NCBI GenBank assembly: GCA_003194525.1
Contig: NBIV01000091.1
Location: forward strand, 183,127 to 247,126
DNA: 64,000 bases
Direction: 5' to 3'
Origin: Gracilariopsis chorda
Taxonomy: Eukaryota > Rhodophyta > Florideophyceae > Gracilariales > Gracilariaceae
The notes under the pieces are model-generated. The model saw nothing but the letters and a program-made list of their open reading frames with translations, did not search any database and was not told the origin of the DNA. This document shows positions 1-12,468 of the stretch, in pieces. A program made the translations under genes and the position numbers. Each line of letters begins with the position of its first letter. Within the stretch, counting starts at the first letter, position 1.

Positions 1-242
1 TGTGTAGAATGTGGCCACCAGCGTAAATAATTCAATGTCTGTATCAGTCTGAAAAACCACCATGTATCCTTTTTAACGGATAGCAATGAATGTGTTGGTC
101 GGATACGATATGCGGTTGACATCTGCCTGAATAGCGCGGTAGGCAAAAGAAAACAGGCACAAAAGGCTCAGAGGTCTTTCTCTGAGTTCTGCCCCCTTCC
201 TTCAGAGCTCTCTCCGAAGGCAGGGTTATTTCTTCTCTAGTT

Positions 243-695
243 CTATTGCGCACAGACTTCTTCTGAAAGCCCACCTACGACTGCGTAGGTTGCGTGTGCA
301 CTGCGTGGGCTATCACGCGATTCAAACTGCTTCAGTTTGAATTTTGGTGCTTCTTCCGGAAACAGCTGTTTCCACTTTGGGAAATTGCTGCAATAGTTAA
401 CAGACTGAAAGCGGTTGCACTTTTTTACTGGAATACATTCAACTTTTTCGAGAGATATACTGCGTCTTTTTCCAAACCATGTTCCTCGGCATTTCAGTTT
501 CCCCGTTCCTTTCACCTCGACGTGTTGGCCGTTGCCTACAAATACTTCGATAAGTAATGGATTCTTGATAGGACCGTCAGGTACTTCAATTTTATTGACC
601 ACGTGCTGGTATGCTCCTAGGTAAAGATACCACTTCTGTTTCCCCAGCGCATACCTGCGCTCTCCTCCATCCAGTCCAGCGGCTATGAATGACAC
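243..695 (-). CDS. Unrecognised 150-residue open frame
   Basis: The minus strand is open for 150 codons from an ATG at 695. The product is basic and has several cysteines (KCNRF, NYCSNF), with no domain, signal peptide or membrane segment that I recognise. No neighbouring gene supports a function. It may be a fragment of a longer broken gene, because the next minus-strand frame (44-274) is in a different phase. Function unknown; that it is coding at all is only modestly supported by its length. Confidence 0.25.
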   Translation of the reverse strand: MSFIAAGLDGGERRYALGKQKWYLYLGAYQHVVNKIEVPDGPIKNPLLIEVFVGNGQHVEVKGTGKLKCRGTWFGKRRSISLEKVECIPVKKCNRFQSVNYCSNFPKWKQLFPEEAPKFKLKQFESRDSPRSAHATYAVVGGLSEEVCAQ

Positions 696-2129
696 CTACT
701 TCTCTTGCTGTAGCTCATTCCATTCCTTTCCTTGCGGTTTATCCGTCGTTTGAGAACCATGAGCATTATATTGAGATTTCCTTCTTGGATTGGATGACGC
801 TTGATTTGACTCTCCTTTTTACACAAAAAGCATCTTTTCTCACTGAAGGGCGTCCGTGGTTTGGCAAGAAATGCAATAGTTGAACATTAATCCCTGCTTT
901 GAATCAAATAAAGCTGAGTTCCTTTAAGAATTATCATAGGTATTACAGTTCTGATTGTTTCGATCGCTGCACGTATCACTTCAGACGTCACAGGAAATTC
1001 CTTGCTGAGCTTCAGCAGCACTCTGAGCTTTTCTTCTTGTTTTAGGCATTTTCCACTGCTCTTAAGTCTCTACTAAATATCTGCCAGTTTTTACATGTAT
1101 TCAAGAACAGATTCTCGAGCTCTACTCGAATCTCTTGGTAATTTCTAGTAACCATTCAATACTGGCCTGTGACATCATTTTAAAGTTGTGCTTCAAAGCA
1201 AAGGAAAGGAGGGTTTCTGGTGTCATTGACTGACGCCAGAAATTATTCTCTAACTGACAACAGCACACATGATAAAGCAATTCCCTTCCCGTCCTAATAC
1301 TTTTTTCTCTTCTATTTACTAGGCTCCTCTTCCAGAACATCAGTGCCATTCACAACATTCCAGTCGACGTTACTGGGAAGAACAAGTTCCATTTTCCGGT
1401 ACCACATGTAGTAGTTCTCGGCGTTAATTAGAAGACCGCATACGTTACAAAGTTCAACAAAAGCGCTTTCCGTCGTTCTACTTCAGCATGACGCGTACAA
1501 AAGCCCACAACCTATTAGAAACAAAGCTGTGCAGGGTATAGTGTACATGCAGATAGAAAATAGTTGGTAGTAAGAGCTACTATTTTCATATTACTGAGAT
1601 GAGGCTAGATCTATCGCTACTTATAGTGTTGCTAGACATAGTCTACTGAGCTCTTAAACTATGTATTACATCGTGCTCAGATGTGACCTTTTTGAAGAAC
1701 TCTTCCCGTAGATTTTAGAACCATGCGGCAGACTGGCAGGCAATGACCAGGCCTCAAGGTCTGACCAGACTCCCTGCAAATGGGAGAGCGACATTGTCCG
1801 AAGTGGAAAGCGGCGCAAATGCGTCAACCAGTATATGTCAAAATATCCAGATGTTTTGCTTTCTGCAACATTAACTTCAGATGATTGAATGAGAACGATA
1901 CAGAAGATGGCTGTTCAGTAACGTACTTAATTTCGTTTTCTTCCTGTTCTGTGCTCACCAGTGCGTAAGATGAATGAGTAAATGTGGACGCCATGGTAGA
2001 TGAATCGTTTGGGAGGTGTAACCTCGCGTAGCAGTGATAACTGGGCGCAAGTTGGCTGTATAGGCACAGCGATGATGAAAATTCATGAGTTTGATGACCC
2101 CCAAAAGTTTACTGATAGGGAGTGCATGA
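696..2129. other. No supported gene
   Basis: AT-rich stretch with only short frames. The best is a 75-codon minus-strand frame at 1122-1349 with no recognisable motif. I see no repeat pair, RNA gene or LTR here. Confidence 0.5.
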
Positions 2130-3236
2130 GTGGGTTTTATACCGTTTGAATGTTCCGAATGTAGAAAAACTCTCTTCTACCGGCTGCCGGAACAAAATTA
2201 TACGTTGCGTTACGTTTCCAACGCGATCTATTGCTTTGCCAGAGGTTTCCTTGGCATGGCCTGGACTGAAAAGAAACTGCTTCTAAAACGGTGGGTTGCG
2301 GTATCTGCGAATAGCTGATTGCAAACAAACCGCTACACCGAGATTTATCTACTTCCAGAAGACAACAAGCTGCATATTCGAGAGCCACCCGTCCATCTAC
2401 AGCATGATGGGCACAAATCCATATTGCAGTTTCCTGGTTCCATCTAGTTCAGAAAGAGCACACTCTGGACTTCAGAAGCCCGGCTCTGCCCACTGCAGGA
2501 TGGGTACAAAACCCATTTTCTGGTGTCTCAGGTCCTTTCAGATTAGGAAGCCCACAAGTTCCATATTCTAGTGGCGCAATTCCATCTACACCACAATTGG
2601 CATATTCTCGTATCCCAGGCCCATCTGGTACAGGATGGACAGAACTTGCGTCTCCTAATAGTGCTGGCCCATCTGTAAGTGGTGGAACACAACCTGCGGC
2701 CTTTCAAAAGCGACCATCCTCCTCGTCTGATCCACCAGAAGCCCAGGAATCCCAAAAGCGTAGGAGCGAAGAGCGTGAAAGGTTCTTGTGCTCATCTATG
2801 CATTAGCGTATAGCTGCAATAAGTGTAACTACTTAACAACTTTTGTCGCAAAAAGGCAACCTTATCGAACGAATCATGCAGAAAGGCAATGTCCTGAATG
2901 TAACGAAAGATTCAGTTCCGAAGATTCTTTTCACAGTCATGTGCAACGACAACATAGGCAACCGTAAATATGTAACTGTGAACACTGTGGAAAGTTTTAT
3001 TCAAACGCGGACACTTTGCGAACGCATATTCGGAACAAGTACTCCGACATGATTCAGGGGCCATTTGAATGTCCTAACTGTCATCTAAAGCTTTCCACTA
3101 TTCGGCTTGCGAAGCCATGTTTCCAAAAAGTACCCTGGGCTGTGGCCAAAAGAAGAATACAAATGCGACTTTTTATGGATGTGAATTCAATAGCGATAGA
3201 TACAGCAATCTCACGAGGCATAAACGGAATGTTCAC
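2130..3236 (+). pseudogene. Decayed C2H2 zinc-finger gene
   Basis: Pieces of C2H2 fingers appear on the plus strand in different frames. Around 2148 a frame reads FECSEC. At about 2887-2960 there is a full finger with the CPEC pair and the H-x4-H side (FHSHVQRQH), followed by an in-frame TAA. A second finger follows at about 2970-3045 (CEHCGKF...THIRNKY), whose last histidine is replaced by tyrosine. A third starts FECPNCHLK at about 3065. A fourth, ending NLTRHKRNVH at about 3200-3230, lies in a shifted frame. The region between 2400 and 2800 is proline/serine-rich. Stops, a frameshift and a lost zinc ligand show that the gene is dead. It could be a host transcription-factor-like gene or a transposon-encoded finger protein. 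Confidence 0.5.
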
Positions 3237-4421
3237 AATACTTACAGTTAACTTCGCAATGTGTATGTGGGAAGCAATGCTTTGCACGAACTAAGAAGGT
3301 AAATGGATATGCTTTTCTTTAAGATTTGATAGGTTCAAAGAGCACTGTGGTCTCATATACTCGATTCTCAACACCCAATGCCTCCCGAACAGCTTGGAAC
3401 GTTCAGAAAAGCCCACAACTCCGCATTCCCTCCAGAAACTTTTCAAAGGCTGCCGCTGTTTTCAATGAAAGCAGAAAAAGAACTTTCTAAGAGTAATTGT
3501 TGATATTGAAATCTTTCCCGCCGTTAGCGCCATGGCCACAGGGGACCGCTCTCAGCACTGCAAATGAAAGGCACTGACTCTCGGTTTTCTAGGCCCCCTA
3601 AGAAGTGGATTTATTTGAGCCAGTTTTGGTTGTGAAGGGATACAGGATACCTGGCCGACGCCACTTCTACAGAGGCGATATTTCTTAGGTGTTCTGATGA
3701 GCAAAGACTGTATCAGTATTGTTGAATGTATGATATCTTGGAACACTTCGAAATTCTTCGAATGAAAGTATGAGCCCTCATGGGTTTGCGAATCTAAGCA
3801 TTTCAACGAGATTTGTGCTGCAATGTAGCCAGCTCCGCCTGGCTTTAAATCCTGAGCAGCTTCTCTCTGTTCGGTTACAATACTTACAGTAGCATAGTTG
3901 CCACGTGTAGGTATCATTCACGACTTGCATAGTCGTCCCCCTGTTGGTAATTGACAACGAACACCGACTCGGTCGAGAAAAAAAACAGTCTGTTAGGGCC
4001 GTTCTATGACTTTCTTTACGCAGAAACAGTTAACGCAAAATCTGAAGACGTCCAATAAAACGACAGCACGTTGCAAGACCTGGAAGCCAAATTTCGTTTC
4101 CGTCTGCAGCTCAAACGTTTCCGCAGTTATGTCAACAACATTTTATCTCACCTGAATGCTCTTGTTTAGTGAGTAAGCTCCTACACATCACTTTAGACAT
4201 CATACCAAGATGGATGAAAACTACATGCAAAGAACAAGCTCAAACAGGCCTCAAAAGCATTGCGAACATCACGTTTTGTCGGATAATGGTTTTTAATCTG
4301 GAAGTAGCCTGCTTGATGAAATGCAGCGTCCAAATGCAACCGTTCGAAACACCGTCACCGAAGCACAAGAGATAATAACAGCTGCTGTACTGGATAATCA
4401 CACACCAAAAGTAATACTCAA
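3237..4421. other. No supported gene
   Basis: Only short overlapping frames, the longest a 121-codon minus-strand frame at 3552-3917 without a recognisable domain. Nothing repetitive is visible at this scale. Confidence 0.45.
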
Positions 4422-4633
4422 ATGCTTGAAGATTGTAGGAGCTCAAAATGCTTGATTACCAACAAAGCATCTCCTTATACCGCACAAAATGCTCAGAGAT
4501 CAGAATTCATGGCGGAAATACTGAAGAAAGTGAGCAACACGAACGCCATTGTTGAGAAACGATGGACTCAAAATCTTCGTTCAACTACGGTCAGAAGTCT
4601 TCGAACCAAAAAAGGGAGTGAAAAATTGGACAT

Positions 4634-5569
4634 GTGAGAGGAAACATATCAGTTGTAAGTAATGGAATTATATCAGTAGTTTTACCGAGTACTGTGTCCC
4701 ATGGCCAGATTGTTACTCTGAGTGGTGAAAGAAGATTTCCATTTGAAGCAGGAGAGTACTGCCGCCTACGTTATGTTTCGGCAGATGTGCGGATGACTGC
4801 AGCCAGACAAAGTCTAATGCAATGCATGTCAAGAAAAGAACTGGACAAACAGCATGATTTTCGGTGGTCAATTTCAATTGCACCACTATTTGATGACGAG
4901 CAGTTTACTCCGCAAGCCAATGCAGTTTTGTGTGGTGGCATTACTTTGGATGACATAAGAATGATTGATCTGGCCCTTTGCCCTCATTGGGGCGATGGTG
5001 GGGCACTGAAACATAAGTTTGGTGAATTCAAAAACCTTTACGGAACATGTGTGTCACGATTTCAAGCATCTGGACAAGGCGATCCAGATGCATTTGCGAA
5101 CTTTGCTCATGGTAATTGCTACATTATGTATGCTTACTGTTTTCTACAGGTCAACCCCATCCTTCAACCGTTAGCCACGCGTGCTTTAAGTACTGATGTA
5201 CAAAGGGAAGAAGGTGTAGGAGATTCTGTATCTCCTTATCGATTTGGTGGACAACCATTTTCGTATCATCCAGAGAAGCGGCGGAAAACAAAAGCACGAG
5301 AAGTAAACATTGTCGGGGTCGAGAGCCTCCTTTCCGCGCTTAATTCGAATGAGGAGAAGCGAGATGCTCACTCCAAAGAGTCCGAAACAAGAAAACGGTG
5401 GTTCGAAGAAAGTGATGCAGCGTCACGGGCTACCAGATGTACTCTACAGGCCCTGAATGAAGCAAAGCAAATGCATTCGTTAGCAAGCACAGAAGAAGAG
5501 AAAAGCCTATTTCAGGGTATAATTCACAAGCTTCTCGGACAGCGTGCAGAAGCCGAAGCCGCCATGTGA
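4634..5569 (+). CDS. Open frame of about 310 codons, unknown, possibly transposon-associated
   Basis: The frame is open for 312 codons including the stop, but it starts with GTG and the first in-frame ATG is more than 50 codons in, so the true start is unsure. An upstream frame (4422-4637) has a basic segment resembling a Myb/SANT helix (RWTQNLRSTTVRSLR) and overlaps the start out of phase. The middle has an aromatic and cysteine pattern (about residues 115-175: LCPHWGD, FKNLYGTC, NFAHGNCYIMYAYCFLQ). The tail is charged and probably helical (about 225-310). The overall form recalls accessory DNA-binding proteins of Harbinger-type transposons, and a Harbinger transposase lies 5 kb away, but that link is conjecture. 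I do not recognise the family. Confidence 0.45.
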   Translation: MRGNISVVSNGIISVVLPSTVSHGQIVTLSGERRFPFEAGEYCRLRYVSADVRMTAARQSLMQCMSRKELDKQHDFRWSISIAPLFDDEQFTPQANAVLCGGITLDDIRMIDLALCPHWGDGGALKHKFGEFKNLYGTCVSRFQASGQGDPDAFANFAHGNCYIMYAYCFLQVNPILQPLATRALSTDVQREEGVGDSVSPYRFGGQPFSYHPEKRRKTKAREVNIVGVESLLSALNSNEEKRDAHSKESETRKRWFEESDAASRATRCTLQALNEAKQMHSLASTEEEKSLFQGIIHKLLGQRAEAEAAM

Positions 5570-6343
5570 AATTCTTGCAAAGGGAATGGGGCCTTCGCAA
5601 ATTTGTGCACGAAGTTTTCAGTGCTTGAAACAAAAAGTGAGCCATCAGCCTCAACCTCGCAGCACCACATCGCAACGTTTATTAAAGCTTCACTGACTCT
5701 TCACCCAAGGTCTCAGAAATGTTCTATTCAGCCAGGGAAAAGAGAGTACTCAGTTAGCTCAGCAGTGCTGTAGTGAAGTCTGTTCAGGATCTGACGTATA
5801 GCAGGGACAAAGCTGAGCCAAGAGGCAAAGCTTGCCTACCAGCAGATACCTCTTTGCAATTATTGACTTGTAGATGCGCGAAGACGGATCTTTATGACGA
5901 TGATTGTCCTCTCATTATTCATTTGCGCGGAAGCGGCACAGGTAAGTTCACTTTGATCTTCAGTGGTTTGGTCTCAGTTCACCTGGCACTGATCTGGCCC
6001 GGACCCGTGCAACGTACCATTGCTGAGAGAAGAATGAGGAATAGAACCTTTCTCCTCAGCATAGCGGAAGATGCTGTCAGTAGCGCTTCCTCAAGTGGAA
6101 ACTGACGTGCCATCACGTGTTTTGTTGTTTCTCCATCGTACAGAACCTAGAATCAAATGCTACGCAAAGCTCCGGACTACGGCCGAAGAGTACAAGAGTG
6201 GGTCACCTGAGCGATTCTTGAATCATGCCGTACTACTTGCGCCGATATCTGTTCGGGGACTATCAAACAGGAATTCTAACATCAGCTGACCTGAGAGGGT
6301 GAATTGCAATACCGAAGGGATAAAGAATCAACCCCGTGAAATC
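5570..6343. other. No supported gene
   Basis: A 110-codon plus-strand frame (5773-6105) and shorter ones have no recognisable motif. The stretch may hold the promoter side of the EF-hand gene that starts at 6344. Confidence 0.4.
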
Positions 6344-7819
6344 ATGCCCTCTTCCGACGTAAGATCTGCTGACTCAGCAGAAGCACGCTACAAAGAACTT
6401 TTTGACGCCTTGGACCTCGATTCTTCAGGGTACATCACTGCCGCCAAGCTCTGCCATGTCATGACAAGTCTAGACATGAGCAGCGTAGATTGTGTTGTGG
6501 ATGAAATGATCGCCGTGTATGACATTGATGGAAACGGTTGCATCACGTTTCCTGAATTTGTCAAACTGATGAACGAACGGGGGGGCTGTTCTCCATCTTT
6601 TCGCACACAGAAACAGTACTCTCTTATATCTAACAACTCCGGTCCTGCGGACGCATGTGTAGAATCCTGCATTTCTGCAAATGATGCGAAGGCCGCTGGA
6701 ACTGGATTATTTTTCAATGAAGAAAACGACGAAGGCCATTGTGTCATTCACATTGCAGATATGCTGCAGGCATTGCAAGATGTACTGAAATTGTTTGACT
6801 TCAACTCCCACTCTAAGGTTACCATTTCTGATTTGGAACATGCTGCGAAGTTACTGGAAGCAGAACGGAACGCGCCTCGTAACCCAGATGACAACCCGTT
6901 TTTGCATTGGTCTGAGGGACGCGAGAAACGTGGTTTGGGGAGCCTCGTTTACAAATCAAACCATATCGCACTAATCGTCAGTGACGTTGGGCGAAGCGCG
7001 GCTTTCTATTCAAACGTGCTTGGATTTCAGCAGATTCGTCGCCCGAACTTCGATCTTCACGGGGCTTGGTTCACAATGGGTAATCTTGAACGGCGCTTGA
7101 TTAAGGGAACGCCGATAGTGCCAAGCGGAGATGATCTTATCGTTGCTCACATTAGCGTCGAGACCTTAGAAATTGAGAATATGCCAGAGATCTTGCGAAG
7201 GATGCAAGTTCCATTCCAACAGAACGTCTCCGTACCGAAGGCTGCCGATGCTGGTCAAGGCACGAACTAGAGTAATACCAGTGACAAGATCGTCAAGCAG
7301 TACTTCATTCGAGATCCGGACCGTTATTACATTAAGATATGCAACTGCGATATCCTAACTTCCTACTGTCTTGAACCAGACAAAAACGATGCAAAGGGCG
7401 GGCATCTGTCTGCGTAAAACAACGCTCCAGTGGTGGAGTTAGTGGAAAAGTGGGCCAACTTTCGTTAAGCTCGGAGATGTAGAAGGGCACAGATGATCCG
7501 TCGTGCCCGTAAGACGAACGTTAGCATTGAGACCTTGGCTCAAATCCTGGGATGTTCAAAGGCCGACAGAGCAGACCCTGAAAAACTGAACAAACTCTTG
7601 ATTCGAAAAACAGTGTATGGAGATATATGTCAGAACGAGACCCCCGACAGTTTGGCAGAAATTCTCCTTTATTGTGGAAATGATATTCCTAGCACGTCAG
7701 ATTTGATGAAGCTTATAGCTATTGCACATGGAACGCGTGTGCTGCAACCTCCTCCATTTTACGAAAACGGTACCGTGAAGATTATTCCACCATCATTCGA
7801 GAGAGCGGCTGAGCTCTGA
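6344..7819 (+). pseudogene. EF-hand plus VOC (glyoxalase-fold) fusion gene with three in-frame stops
   Basis: The first ATG is at 6344. Residues 24-35 form an EF-hand loop (DLDSSGYITAAK, with Lys instead of Glu at position 12). Residues 60-71 form a canonical calcium loop (DIDGNGCITFPE). A third, degenerate EF-hand (FDFNSHSKVTISD) follows. Next comes a vicinal-oxygen-chelate/glyoxalase-I-like domain that starts NHIALIVSDV, where the His is the usual first metal ligand, and runs through GAWFTMGN. TAG at 7268-7270 interrupts it. The same frame continues with the typical C-terminal VOC strand (YFIRDPDRYYIKI), then TAA at 7415-7417 and TAA at 7466-7468, and stays open to TGA at 7817-7819. The last part is about 115 codons of unknown kind. 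No indel breaks the frame. Calcium-regulated methylglyoxal or dioxygenase-like chemistry would be the guess for the intact ancestor. Confidence 0.6.
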
Positions 7820-8267
7820 GACATCGAGACTGCTGAGTTTTCTGTATTAAGAGTACACAACAGGCTTTGTACATTTAGACTTGATAGCTTTGTATCAAAA
7901 CTTTCGTTTATAACACCTCTACATGCAGCGTATTCGTTTGAAGAGATGTTTCTACGGTAGCTATCCTGGTCCTTTGCAACCTCTACACAACATGCCTCCT
8001 TTCTGACCACCGCCACACAAAATCGTGGAGCGGGCAGCGACATTTTTTACATTTCCCGGTAACAGCAGGAGCGTCCTGGGAATGTACAACGTCCTTGTGA
8101 AGAGTTTAACAGTCGGCTCCAGCCCCACGAACAAGTTCCGGAGGGTTCCCCGCATCCTGGCTAGGCTGGGACTCCAAAATTCGACTGTCCCCATCTTCTT
8201 CCCGCTCTGGATAAGCCTGCGCTGGCTATTCAGTTACTGGAAGTTGTTTTTCCACTTCATCAGTCTG
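7820..8267. other. No supported gene
   Basis: The stretch lies between the stop of the EF-hand gene and the truncated end of the valyl-tRNA synthetase pseudogene. Frames on both strands are short. I could not find the missing anticodon-binding part of the synthetase here. Confidence 0.45.
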
Positions 8268-10226
8268 TCAAAAATCAGAAATAGCAACTGTAGCAAGTTC
8301 TTGTCGCTCTTCATCTGATATCTTGTCCAGGTTATCGATGATGAACATAGAAGCATTCCATAGCTTATTAACAAAGTTACGATTGGATTCAATCCTTTCT
8401 TTCGATATTTGGATGTCCTGACCTGGCGTACTACCAGTTAAAAGCGTGTAGCGCAAAGCGTCAGTGCCGTATGATGATATGACATCAATCGAATCAATAA
8501 AATTGCCAAACGTCTTGCTCATTTTTCTTCCGTGCTTATCGTGAACCAACCCATGCAAATAAACAATGTAAAACGGGACTTCACCCGTGAACCATGGGCT
8601 GAACATGATCATTTGCGCTACCCAAAAGAACTAGATGTCGTATCCAGTTTCCATAATTGAGCCAGGGAAGAAAGTCTTCAGGTCCTCAGCATCCTCGTTT
8701 GGCCAGCCCATTGTCGAGAAAGGCCATAGACCAGACGAGAACCATGTGTCCAAAACGTCGGTCTCTTGCTTCAAAGTGACTGCCTCTCCATTGTATTTCT
8801 CGCTGACTATCTGCGCCGCTTCTTCGTCACTTCTCGCAACAATATATTCTCCGGAGTGCTCTTCAACAAACCATACAGGAGTGCGGTGACCCCACCACAA
8901 CTGGCGCGAAACACACCAGTTTCGAATATATTCAAGCCAATTGAAGTACACCTTCTCAAATCTCTGCGGTTCAATAACAATATCACCATCTCGCACCTTG
9001 CCAATATCTTTTTCGGCGAGAGATTTCATCTTGACAAACCATTGAGTAGAAACAAGTGGTTTGACAATTTCCCAGCCCTTCTGACTTCTCGGCATTTGAT
9101 TGACATGGTCTTCCCCTTTTATGACAAGACCTTCCTTATCCATTGCATCCCAGAGTTTCCCTCGTGCTTCAAACCTATCCATACCTGCCAGGTTCCCTCC
9201 ATTAGAGTTCAGATTAGCATCTTTGTCCAAAATGTTGATTATTGGTAGGTTGTGCTTCTTTTCCAGTTCATAGTCGTTGTGATCATGACCAGGTGTAATC
9301 TTTAGTGCACCAGTACCAAACTCTCGATCAAAGTATTCATCCGCAATGACTGGGATATCTCGTCTGGTAACTGGAACACGCACAGTTTTCCCAACGTACT
9401 GACTGTACCTCTCATCAGCCGGATGAACACAGAGAGCGGTATCACCGAGCATGATCTCCGGAGGAATTGTTGCGACCGGGATGAATCCACTTCCATCGCT
9501 AAGGGGATACTGAAAGTACTACAGTTTTCCATTGTCTTCGGAGAACTCAACTTCTAGATCGGTCACCACCGTGCGCAGCGTTGGACTCCAATTAACCATG
9601 TAGTCACCTCTGCAAATCAGTTCCTGACCTTGCAGACCCTCAAAAGCGTCTGCGACTGCAGCAGACATATGTCTTCCAGTGTGAATCAAGAACGGTCCCA
9701 GTCACAACTAGCGCCGAGTCTTCGCATCTGGACGTTAATGGAATCACCCTCTCTTCTTTCCATTTCTGCACACGCTTCAAAAAGTTCTCTGGTCCAAGTT
9801 GATCGCGAGTCAATCCGTCTTTCGTTATTTCTTTCTCGACAACTAGTTGGTGGCAATTCTGGCATGATCGGTTCCAGGCAGCCACAAGGTAGGCCTTCCG
9901 CGTATACGATGAAAGCGTGTCAAAATATCTTCGATGGTAGCGAACATTGCATGTCCCATATGCAGACCACCTGTTACATTCGGCGGAGGCTTAAAAATGG
10001 TAAACGGTTCTTTGCCGTTTGGAACGCATGGCTTAAACAAGCCTGCAGATTCCCACCACTGGTACAGAACCTGCTCAACAGCCTGCGGATCATAGCGAGG
10101 TGGCATTTCGCGCTGTGGTTGCAGCTCCTCTGGTAACGGTGGCAGTGGGTCGGACTTGGGCGGCACACAAATGGATCTGAAACGGTCGAAAGATGGCGAG
10201 ACAGCTGATGCACATGGTGTATTCAA
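8268..10226 (-). pseudogene. VARS: Valyl-tRNA synthetase, frameshifted and C-terminally truncated
   Basis: Class I synthetase reading on the minus strand. The N-terminal frame (10226-9843) carries the HIGH-type motif HMGHA (about 9948-9962) within [15 protein letters not shown]. After frameshifts near 9.85 kb and again before 9.45 kb, the editing/CP1 region continues as TMLGDTALCVHP-like sequence (from 9452), and the tRNA(Val)-type segments RDIPVIAD, GRLKITPGHD-like and WWGHRTPVW are readable. TAG at 8631-8633 interrupts the frame just after ETGYDI. The same frame then continues to the KMSKS-type motif, here KMSKT (8511-8525), and stops at 8268, so the anticodon-binding and tRNA-arm domains are absent. 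Protein similarity is still high, so the loss looks recent, or some single-base shifts are assembly errors. An intact copy must exist elsewhere if this is a nuclear genome. Confidence 0.85.
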
Positions 10227-10646
10227 AAATCGGGAAGTAGTTCGAGTTCAAAAGTTAAGACGGTGCTCTCGAAATCCTTCTAACTTCGGTGATGAAAGTC
10301 TGGGCGATGCGTAGACGGCAGGGGACCTATGGTGTAATGAACGGCGTATTTGTCAGCATTCACATGCTCCGAGAGTGCAAGAAGCAAGTAGCTGCGGTCC
10401 ATGTCGGGATTGAAGAAACCTTGCCTTTGGAAGATGTCGGTCATTCTGTTGTGATGTGTTCACCAGGCAAAGCAGGGCTGATATTATGAAGATAATGGCG
10501 AACAGAATCCATCCAGGTCTAGCAGATCTGTATTTCCACGCCTTACAACTCCACCACCAAGTGTCCCTTTCAGTACCTCAAGTTGATACCCATATAATCC
10601 ACCACTTACTGGCTGGGATTCTGTTCGCAACACTTCAAAATAAAGC
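10227..10646. other. No supported gene
   Basis: Short frames only. It separates the synthetase pseudogene from the Harbinger transposase; terminal inverted repeats of the transposon could lie here, but I could not identify them by eye. Confidence 0.4.
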
Positions 10647-11675
10647 TCAGCATGTTATTCTTCGTACAAAGCCCTGTCTTTGAAGATGATTTGCAAGTTC
10701 ATCTTTCAAATCAGAAACTTCTCTACCAGGGTTTCTTGCACGCATGTTATCTCTCTCATTGTTCAACCCATCTTGAAAATGCACAGCAGTACTGCCATAA
10801 ACCTGATTGTCTTCATGCGCAGCAATGAATTCGTACGAATTATCGTCAGACGTATCAATGATAAAGTTGTGTAACTTACAGGCGACAAGAATGATTACAG
10901 CGGTGTGGTGCAAAGAATAGCGTATTGCAGACCAGAACACTCCAAAGCGACATACTATAATCCCGAATGCTTGTTCTACGCATGCCCGAGTAACAGAATG
11001 ATAAGCGCTATATGTGTCTTCTCTCTGTGGTAAATGTTGACCCGGAAAGGGCGTCAAAACTCAGGCTTTGTTACTATACGCATCGTCCGCAATGACGGCT
11101 GCCCAAGAATGTAATTCATCTCCATGTACTAAGTCATAGAGTTTTGTCTTACTAAAGGCTATGGCGTCATGCGTTCCACCAGAATGACGTGCAGACATGA
11201 ACGAAAAATTATAGTCCGCTTGTACGGTTGCTTGCACGCATAGAGCAAAGAATTTCTTTCGATTGTAGTACTTCATGCGATCTGGAGCTTCTCTCAGAGA
11301 AGGGCACCTAATAGCAATGGCTATTCCGTCCAGTACCGATATAAAACCATGTATTGGACTGTTTCTTAGGCTTCGAAACATACTTGCTAGTTTCATACAC
11401 TCTTTCTCTCTGCGCAGAAATCTGATCTTCGGAAGTGTCTGATCAAGAACGATTAGGGTTTTCGTGAATGCATAGTAAAATTTTGAGGAGCCAACCCCGT
11501 ATGGCCACGATATATTTAAGTAACTTGCTTTTGCTAGAAGTCGCAATGTAAGAAATAACATAACAGGTGGAGTAAAAGAAACTGCAACTCTAGAACAATA
11601 TTTCTGCGTTCGTTGGAGAAAACCTTGCACAGTTGAGAGAAGAAGGCTGTACTGAGATCTTGTAATGCGATACAT
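10647..11675 (-). pseudogene. PIF/Harbinger (DDE_Tnp_4, HARBI1-like) transposase with one in-frame stop
   Basis: The first frame (11675-11061, 204 codons) has the helical N-terminal part and the DDE core start: GFISVLDGIAIAIRCP (the usual V/I-D-G-T/I), YYNRKKFFALCVQATVQAD, and AVIADDAYSNKA for the second aspartate region. TGA at 11061-11063 follows. The same frame continues VLTPFPGQ and then HSVTRACVEQAFGIIVCRFGVF, the classic Harbinger block with the third acidic residue, and ends at 10647. Total length of about 340 codons fits the family. No indel is needed to read it. The second Harbinger ORF (Myb-like protein) is not obvious next to it; the 4634-5569 frame is a remote candidate. The transposase is probably inactive, because the stop separates the second and third catalytic acids. 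Confidence 0.75.
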
Positions 11676-12468
11676 TCTGGTAAAAAATGTAAGAAAGGGA
11701 CTCTATGTGCGCTTGTGTGTTAAACGGAATTCAGGGGAGCACGCAACGGAGTGCACGGTTATCTTGTTCCATCATTTTTGCGCATATTGCACTGCAAATG
11801 ATATGCAAACACATCTTGCTAAAAAGCGCCTTCGTTTGCTTCTTTTGCTCGACTGGACGGTTCTATTGTGAAAAAGTTGAAGGACATGGATGGTGCGCGA
11901 CGAAAGAGTGATTTCCACAATGTTGTTGCAAAGTCGCATGCATACTCTTCGCGATGGGATGGCTTTGTCCTCTTATACTTTTCATTTGTTTTTCGTAGTG
12001 TACGAAACTGGACCAAAATCGAAAACTTTTTAAATGAGAGTTAACCGTTCTCAGATTAAGAAAGTCATAAAACGGCCCTTAGCAAAGCTGTAGGTTTTGA
12101 ATAATTCGGAACCGTTTGCTTGCGGACTGAAATGGGAGCTTTTGAAATCTGTGGTTGCGACCAGGTCTGAGCCCATTCTCCTCATCAGCTGGCACCGTCC
12201 TCCAACCCACAATCGCACCCTCTTTGTAACACGACCGTACTCCTGCATGACCAAAGTGGTCTTCTCCTTGATATATTATCTTAGTTTCTATCTTGGCTGC
12301 CCCTGTTATCATAACTGGTCTCTTTCATGTACATCGCCTTCTTTCAAGACTCAAATGTAGGACTCTATTGCTCGTAGTGGGCTCTAAGTCCACCTCAAAC
12401 TGCACGAAACGTGAACGCACCCCCCTTAAGTGATTGTTTGAGAGTTGTGAGCATACGAAACTCTCAAT
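11676..12468. other. No supported gene
   Basis: Only short frames on both strands; no motif or repeat recognised. Confidence 0.45.

Noticed and set aside
8025-8318. 97-codon plus-strand frame
   Set aside because: Opposite to the end of the synthetase pseudogene, no motif; likely chance.
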